DNA of 64,000 bases from Calothrix sp. NIES-2098 (GTDB lineage: Bacteria; Cyanobacteriota; Cyanobacteriia; Cyanobacteriales; Nostocaceae): the NCBI GenBank assembly GCA_002368175.1, contig AP018172.1, positions 2,540,001 to 2,604,000 on the forward strand, written 5' to 3'. The translations under genes were made by a program, and so were the position numbers. The stretch's first letter is position 1, and every line of letters begins with the position of its first letter. Positions 58,687 through 64,000 of the stretch are shown here, piece by piece. The notes beneath the pieces were generated by a model, which was not told the origin of the DNA, did no database searches, and worked only from the letters and a program-made list of their open reading frames with translations.

Positions 58687-61600
58687 TTAAACTGTCACGC
58701 CTTCCAACTCTTCATCCGTTAGATCGTACAATTGCCGTAACTTATCTAACTTATCTTTATCCGCTTGCCAGAAACCCCGCCCATGCGCTTCTAACATCCT
58801 CCCGACTATATTGCGGAATGCTTCTGGGTTAGCTTTGCGTAATTTTTCCGCCATCTCTGCATCTAAGGCGTAAGTATCCGCTGCTTGGTCATATACCCAA
58901 TCATCAGTAAAATCCGCAGTACCGCCCCAACCAATTAACGCCGTCATCCGTTGGGATATTTCAAAAGCACCACCAGAACCTTGATTAGCCATTGCTTGCG
59001 CCCATTTGGGATTTACTAACTTCGTGCGGTATTCCATTCGCAGCAAATCATCTAAGTTGCGGGGTGTAGTATCTTTCGAGAAACTTTCCACAAAACTAGT
59101 TGTAATTTTCTTACCGCGTTGTTTTTCTGCGGCCTTCTTCAAACCACCAGTATTAGCGTAATATTCTTGAATATCGGTAATGCCATATTCTACCGAATCA
59201 ATTTCTTGAACAATGCGATCGCTTGTTTTCAACAAAGTATTCAACACCTCAGGTCTAGCCTGTCCCTTATCCTGTCTCCCATAGCTGAAAACATTGCGAC
59301 TTTGCCAAGTATTACCTAACTCATCCCCAGATTCCCAATTACCATCCACAACTTGGTCATTCACCAAAGAACCAAAATCTCCCGCTGGGTTAGAAAACAA
59401 CCTTGCAGATGTATTCTCCACTCCTTGCGCTTTTAAAGCCAAAGCGTGTTTTCTAATAAAATTCTCCTCTTCCGGTTCCTCAGCATCAGCAGCCCGTTGA
59501 AACAAATCATCTAATAATTCGATGATATTCACAAAACTATCGCGGAAAATTCCCGAAAGATTTCCTAACACATCAATCCGGGGATGTCCCACCTCAGCCA
59601 AAGGTTTCAACTCATAACGAACAATTCTCCCCGTTCCTTCCTTCACAGGTTCAGCACCGACTAATTCTAATAGAATCCCCAACGATTCACCCTTAGTTTT
59701 AATCGCATCCAAACCCCATAACATCACCGCCACAGTCTCCGGATACTTGCGATGTTCTTGTAAATGCTGGGCGATAATTTTTTGAGCAATTTCCCTACCT
59801 CTTTCATAAGCAGCAGGTGAAGGCATTCTATAAGGATCTAAAGCATGAATATTCCTACCCGTAGGTAAAACCCCCGGCCCATCCCGCAACAAATCACCAC
59901 CAGGCGCAGGCAGAATATACTCCCCATTCAAACCCCTTAATAGATTCGTCAACTCCTCCGTAGATTGCATCAACAAATCTCTTATTTCTTCTCCTTCGCG
60001 ACCTTCGCGCCTTCGCGGTTCGTCCCCAAAATAAGCCTCCAAATACCCCGCCATTTTTTCCTCATTCGGTTCCTCCCCCAAAGTATGCAACCCAGAAGAA
60101 AATAACCGACTTTCTAGAACTTGCAAATACTCGTACAACTTCACCAAATAGTCATCAAAAACATGGGCGCTAAACATCCGCACATTTTCATAACTAAAAG
60201 GAATTCCCAACTTCTTCGCATCTGCCAACGGACAATCTGCATCCAAACCAGTGTCCACAATTTTCCGACAAATCGCTTCCTTCAGCGCATAATTCTTTTG
60301 CGGATCTTCCCGATACTCAGAAATTAAATCCCTTAACGCCAACAACTCCTTATACAAACCAGCACGACCATAAGGCGGGACGTTATGGGAAATTAACACC
60401 CCATAACCGCGACGCTTCGCCAAAATAGATTCCGAAGGATTATTCGCCGCATATATATATAGATTAGGCAAATCTCCTAACAAAATATCCGACCAAGAAT
60501 AACCAGTATTACCCAACGGTGAACCAGGCAACCACTCCACAGTACCATGCATACCAAAATGAACCACAGCATCAGCTGCTAACTCATTTTGTACCCATTT
60601 ATAAAAAGCAGCATATTGCGGATGAGGAGTTAAATCTCGTTCAAACATTAACCGCATCGGATCGCCTTGTAAACCCAAAGGCGGTTGTACACCTATCCAA
60701 ATATTTCCTAACTGTACGCCCCCAATTTGAAACTCATCACCATAAGTTTTAATCCCCGTTCCCGTGAGAGATTTCCATTGTTTTTCAATGCGAGAAGTGC
60801 GGAGATATCCTAACCATTTTTCTAACTCCCGAACATTCACAGTATTAACCGCCGATGAACGCCGATGCACGCCGATATCCATCTGCGTTAATCCGCGTTC
60901 ATCGGCGGTTTTTATCTCTTCATCCGCTTCCTTCACCCAGCGAATTAACTCTTCCCCATCCTCCGGTAAATCTCCTACGTTGTAGCCTTGTTCTTTCAGC
61001 GCTTGCAACAACTTCAAAAGACTACGCGGCACATTTAATAAAGCTGCTGTTCCCACTGCACCATAACCAGGAGGAAACCCATATAAAATAATGGCAATCT
61101 TGCGTTCTGATGCAGGTTTTTGTCGCAAATTAATCCAACTTTTTACCCTGCCAATTAATCGCTGTACCCGTTCGGGAACTAAATAAATATCTTCACCCAC
61201 CAAACCACCAAGGGGAACAGTATCAATCGCCCCATCGAGTTCTGGTAAAGCATACAACACAACACTTTGCAACCCGCCGATACCTTGGCGCGTCCAAGAA
61301 TAAATATCTTGAATTAATAACGGTGCAGCAACAAAATAAGGGACATTTTTAGCTGTCAGAATGCGTTTTGCTACCTCTACCTGTCGCCCAGCTTCCATTG
61401 AACCAGCCGGGCCGCCAACTAAAGGAAAACCAATTGTAGAAACTACAGCATCTACCTTCACTGCTTCTTGTGAAAGGGAGGGAGTTTCAATATTGCCAAC
61501 TTGTCTTTGTTGAAGTTCGTAGTCAGTTGTCATCCAATCTCTTACTGCCACGTGTCCTTCCACACCATTAATAAAAATCGGTAAAGGAATTAACTCAGCT

Positions 61601-62373
61601 GCTTCAAAACGACGAATTAGTTGGGGAATATATTGCTGTTTGGTAATAACGTGTTTGCGATAAAGCAGAATTCCCACAACTGGATTTTGCAAGTTGAATT
61701 TCTGCTGATACCATTCCAAATATGCTTTTGGCGATTCAAAATACCCTTGATAATTTGGATGCAATAGCCCCATATTCGGGGTTTCCACAGGTGCAGGAAT
61801 ATCGCCAACTTTTAACCCTAAATATTTTTCCGCCAGCGTCCAGAATAGAGAAGCAACATTTTCTGGCCCGCCAGCATTCCAATAACCATAGATAATTAGC
61901 CAGTTGCGTAAATCTTGGACTTTCTGCACTGGTATATATTTGAGTAGTTTCGGCCCTACCTTTAAAAAGCTAATATAACCAGCGAGTTTGTCTTCTTCTC
62001 TACCGTTACTAAATTTATCCAGAATAAATTTAACAGGCTTAGGCATACCTTTGGGTTTATCGCCAATGGCAAAATCGCCCAGCTTGGTTAAACTCATCAA
62101 TTCTAAAGCCGACTCGAACGCTAGCCGGATGGGAATTTGGGAGATGCGATCGCGCAACCACAAAATCTGGTCATAATCAAATAGCAAGCTGCCAAAAAAG
62201 ACATCAGCGTCTTGGAGTGCTGCTTCTACTTCCTGGCGCTTGGTGGTAATATCGCGATCGCTAAACACGCAAATATCTAACTCAGGACAGCGAGAGTTAG
62301 CGACAAAGGCTGCTTTTCTATACAAGTCAGCGTTAAAGGATTCAAACCCAGCAATCAAGACGATGCGTTTCAT
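58687..62373 (-). CDS. Magnesium chelatase H / cobaltochelatase CobN-type subunit (short ChlH paralogue)
   Basis: 1228 residues, shorter than canonical ChlH (about 1330). The N-terminal domain (MKRIVLIAGFESFNADLYRK, DADVFFGSLLFDYDQIL, LKYIPVQKVQDLRNWL) is ChlH-like (DUF3479). The large CobN/Mg-chelatase region shows VVSTIGFPLVGGPAGSMEAG, LAADAVVHFGMHGTVEWLPG and YIYAANNPSESILAKRRGYG. It inserts a metal into the tetrapyrrole with ChlI/ChlD. Two repeat-derived segments are read in frame: residues near 490-510 (ADERGLTQMDIGVHRRSSA) and near 790 (RREGREGEE). It could be the second ChlH found in many cyanobacteria, or a cobalt enzyme. Confidence 0.9.
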   Translation of the reverse strand: MKRIVLIAGFESFNADLYRKAAFVANSRCPELDICVFSDRDITTKRQEVEAALQDADVFFGSLLFDYDQILWLRDRISQIPIRLAFESALELMSLTKLGDFAIGDKPKGMPKPVKFILDKFSNGREEDKLAGYISFLKVGPKLLKYIPVQKVQDLRNWLIIYGYWNAGGPENVASLFWTLAEKYLGLKVGDIPAPVETPNMGLLHPNYQGYFESPKAYLEWYQQKFNLQNPVVGILLYRKHVITKQQYIPQLIRRFEAAELIPLPIFINGVEGHVAVRDWMTTDYELQQRQVGNIETPSLSQEAVKVDAVVSTIGFPLVGGPAGSMEAGRQVEVAKRILTAKNVPYFVAAPLLIQDIYSWTRQGIGGLQSVVLYALPELDGAIDTVPLGGLVGEDIYLVPERVQRLIGRVKSWINLRQKPASERKIAIILYGFPPGYGAVGTAALLNVPRSLLKLLQALKEQGYNVGDLPEDGEELIRWVKEADEEIKTADERGLTQMDIGVHRRSSAVNTVNVRELEKWLGYLRTSRIEKQWKSLTGTGIKTYGDEFQIGGVQLGNIWIGVQPPLGLQGDPMRLMFERDLTPHPQYAAFYKWVQNELAADAVVHFGMHGTVEWLPGSPLGNTGYSWSDILLGDLPNLYIYAANNPSESILAKRRGYGVLISHNVPPYGRAGLYKELLALRDLISEYREDPQKNYALKEAICRKIVDTGLDADCPLADAKKLGIPFSYENVRMFSAHVFDDYLVKLYEYLQVLESRLFSSGLHTLGEEPNEEKMAGYLEAYFGDEPRRREGREGEEIRDLLMQSTEELTNLLRGLNGEYILPAPGGDLLRDGPGVLPTGRNIHALDPYRMPSPAAYERGREIAQKIIAQHLQEHRKYPETVAVMLWGLDAIKTKGESLGILLELVGAEPVKEGTGRIVRYELKPLAEVGHPRIDVLGNLSGIFRDSFVNIIELLDDLFQRAADAEEPEEENFIRKHALALKAQGVENTSARLFSNPAGDFGSLVNDQVVDGNWESGDELGNTWQSRNVFSYGRQDKGQARPEVLNTLLKTSDRIVQEIDSVEYGITDIQEYYANTGGLKKAAEKQRGKKITTSFVESFSKDTTPRNLDDLLRMEYRTKLVNPKWAQAMANQGSGGAFEISQRMTALIGWGGTADFTDDWVYDQAADTYALDAEMAEKLRKANPEAFRNIVGRMLEAHGRGFWQADKDKLDKLRQLYDLTDEELEGVTV
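59990..60022. repeat. CCTTCGCG repeat inside chelatase gene
   Basis: CTCCTTCGCGACCTTCGCGC followed by CTTCGCGGTTCG. Encodes EPRRREGREGEEI on the minus strand. Same family as the intergenic copy at 14691. Confidence 0.65.
60847..60910. repeat. In-frame palindromic repeat inside chelatase gene
   Basis: AACCGCCGATGAACGC (60847-60862) is the perfect reverse complement of GCGTTCATCGGCGGTT (60895-60910), with further CGCCGAT units in the loop. On the coding strand it encodes KTADERGLTQMDIGVHRRSSA, absent from the usual family pattern. Confidence 0.85.
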
Positions 62374-62610
62374 GCCCGTAAGCTACACAATATATCTTTA
62401 TCTCGATCTTAAATCCCCTTTCCAGCTAAAACTGTAGACGCAGAATTTATTCTCATGTTTTACCTTTAACACACCTGCGTCCTGAAAATTGCTGACTTGT
62501 CATGCGGAATTCTTACTCTCTATTCGCCACTTCCTTCAATTCTTTAGGCATTTGTGTCAAATAATACTCAGCACTGACAACTTCATAATTTTAGAATTGC
62601 AAAATTATGT

Positions 62611-64000
62611 CTATCTTGGATGCCAAATGCGTGTATGCAGATTTAAATCCTCTACAATTCCCAATACCAAATTCATGTTTTCAAAATATTCCTGAAGCGG
62701 AGCGAATCTTAAGGTACTCTTGTAGAGGTTGGGTTCAAATATTTCATTATCTACTAGCTGTTCAATAGCGATATAAATCATATCGTCTACAAAAGACAAA
62801 TAAATATTTCTATTTGTCTTCTGACGAAACTTTATTATTTTTTCCATTAAACTAGTTGATAAAACATAACGTGCTTCTACTTGGTCATCAGCATAAACAG
62901 TGAATAGTCTTGCAAATTCTGGGTCTTCTAGTTTAATTAACTGCTTTGTGCCATGATTAAGCGCATGAATATTGAGACTAATTGATTTTGGCTGCACAAT
63001 TGTTGCCGTTTTGACATTCTTGTTAAATTTCGCTTTGAAAAATATTCCCTTAAATACTACATTTGTCCGAGTAACTTCATTTCTTAAAATTTCTGATTCA
63101 AATTTTTTATAGTCAATATTTTTACCTTGCAAAATATTATTAAATAGATAGGGAGATAACTTAAAAAATCTAAATAATAGAAAACCTATATAAAAGGTAA
63201 ATGGTAAGAGAAACGTAAAAAAATATAAAATGCGTAAAATAGAAAATAAAAAATTTCTAAATGAATTAACGTCAATTATTGTGGCATCATTGTTACTCAT
63301 GAAAAATGTTATATCTAAAGGGTGAGTCCAATAATGCTTGAGTTGCAATTCGGCGTGAATATTAGAAAACCAAATATTCACACCGTTAACTTCACCTTCA
63401 ATATAATCATCTTGGATAATCTTGTTTGGTTTTAGCAATCCTTGGAATAATTGACTATGTTGAAAATAATTAAAGCTCTTGCTGATATTTTCTGAAGATA
63501 ATGTATTAATATATTTTAGATTTTTATTTTCATTAAAAAAAGTAAATATTTTTTCATTTATTTTAGATTTTAAGCCATGAGAAAAGGTTTCAAAAGCTGA
63601 ATTATAAAATAATATCCAAAGCCAAAATATAAATAAAAAAATTAATAAGTAATGGGCTAATACAATAATAAAAAGAAATGGTATAACAATATGTAGAGAG
63701 CCGATGTTAAAAAACCAAAAACCTAAATGACTGTCCGGCGTAAATTTAAGATCAGTTAAAATAATTGGGAAAGCCTTGATGAGCGCAAATCCCAGAAATA
63801 GAGCAATTATCTGAGAGACAATTACAGAGTATAAAACTTGTTTTCTTAGAGATTCTAAGGTTTTTAATTCATCGACAAGAGTTGTTTGACAAAATGTTTT
63901 AAATTCTTTGAGTGTTTTTGGTGTAAAAGTATCAATTTCTGATGCTTCTGGTAAATCTGAAACTTCTAGCTTGGCTGGGAATATTGCTTCTTCAGTATTG
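62611..64000 (-). CDS. DUF3137 membrane protein, N-terminus beyond window
   Basis: The frame is open from the stop at 62611 to the window edge (462 residues visible), although no ATG lies in the upstream 560 nt. Three hydrophobic regions: VIVSQIIALFLGFALIKAF, a long double helix (IVIPFLFIIVLAHYLLIFL), and ILRILYFFTFLLPFTFYIG. The C-terminal part is diagnostic of DUF3137: DDYIEGEVNGVNIWFSNIHAE, FFKAKFNKNV, LIKLEDPEFARLFTVYADDQ and EARYVLSTSLMEKI. Function unknown, inner membrane. AT-rich compared with the chelatase gene. The 237-nt gap 62374-62610 shows no feature. Confidence 0.85.
   Translation of the reverse strand, partial: NTEEAIFPAKLEVSDLPEASEIDTFTPKTLKEFKTFCQTTLVDELKTLESLRKQVLYSVIVSQIIALFLGFALIKAFPIILTDLKFTPDSHLGFWFFNIGSLHIVIPFLFIIVLAHYLLIFLFIFWLWILFYNSAFETFSHGLKSKINEKIFTFFNENKNLKYINTLSSENISKSFNYFQHSQLFQGLLKPNKIIQDDYIEGEVNGVNIWFSNIHAELQLKHYWTHPLDITFFMSNNDATIIDVNSFRNFLFSILRILYFFTFLLPFTFYIGFLLFRFFKLSPYLFNNILQGKNIDYKKFESEILRNEVTRTNVVFKGIFFKAKFNKNVKTATIVQPKSISLNIHALNHGTKQLIKLEDPEFARLFTVYADDQVEARYVLSTSLMEKIIKFRQKTNRNIYLSFVDDMIYIAIEQLVDNEIFEPNLYKSTLRFAPLQEYFENMNLVLGIVEDLNLHTRIWHPR

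Noticed and set aside
1..64000. tRNA, rRNA, riboswitch and phage genes
   Set aside because: Looked for cloverleaf-like TTCGANTC stretches, rRNA landmarks, integrases and capsid-type proteins in the gaps; none could be supported.

Overview
The window looks like chromosomal DNA of a filamentous, probably heterocyst-forming cyanobacterium (Nostocales, Nostoc/Calothrix/Tolypothrix type). The evidence is the very frequent HIP1 octamer GCGATCGC in and between genes, heptanucleotide short tandem repeats (STRRs) in gene gaps, a GroES/GroEL1 operon with the acidic GDFDY tail, a Mg-chelatase H-type subunit, a TPR-CHAT protein, DUF928 and DUF3137 proteins, and a cyanobacterial-type microbial rhodopsin. 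No genome search was possible, so this placement is inference.

Bases 1-31,000 form a large organosulfur-scavenging island. A minus-strand operon (6756 down to 1) holds a DszB-like desulfinase-type protein, two LLM-class flavin monooxygenases, two sulfonate-binding-type proteins and a DHA2 exporter. Divergent from it are a TauD-like dioxygenase and a 2-hydroxyacid dehydrogenase, then an alpha/beta hydrolase and a Tat-type lipoprotein binding protein. After groESL come an AprA-like flavoprotein with its ferredoxin, two HAD hydrolases, and an operon of formylglycine-generating enzyme, sulfatase and BASS-family transporter. The island ends with another lipoprotein binding protein, two paralogous metal-ligand-rich (diiron-like) proteins, and a divergent operon of class II aldolase, LLM monooxygenase, GlcG/HbpS protein and SfnG/DszA-like monooxygenase. 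Together these could release sulfite or sulfate from sulfonates, sulfones, sulfinates and sulfate esters. The permease/ATPase of the sulfonate ABC transporter and an FMN reductase are not in the window. Repeated dyad motifs in the divergent gaps suggest a shared regulator.

Bases 31,400-46,000 are a signalling and envelope region: a CHASE3 histidine kinase, a relic of a penicillin-binding protein 2 gene, an intact PBP1A, an OmpR-type regulator, a proton-pump-type rhodopsin, a second OmpR-type regulator/kinase pair, a ClC-CBS-Usp chloride transporter, and a NarL-type regulator with a CHASE2 kinase. Two families of 11-bp-phased direct repeats (the spacing bound by OmpR/PhoB regulators) lie beside these genes.

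Bases 46,300-58,600 hold a secretion and surface locus: DUF928 protein, TPR-CHAT protease-like protein, a filamentous-hemagglutinin TpsA adhesin, a lectin-CAP protein, a small YkuD-like protein and the TpsB pore. The TpsA gene is split by exactly two 356-bp tandem units; removing 712 bp restores one reading frame. The window ends with a ChlH-type chelatase subunit carrying an in-frame palindromic repeat, and a DUF3137 membrane protein cut by the window edge.
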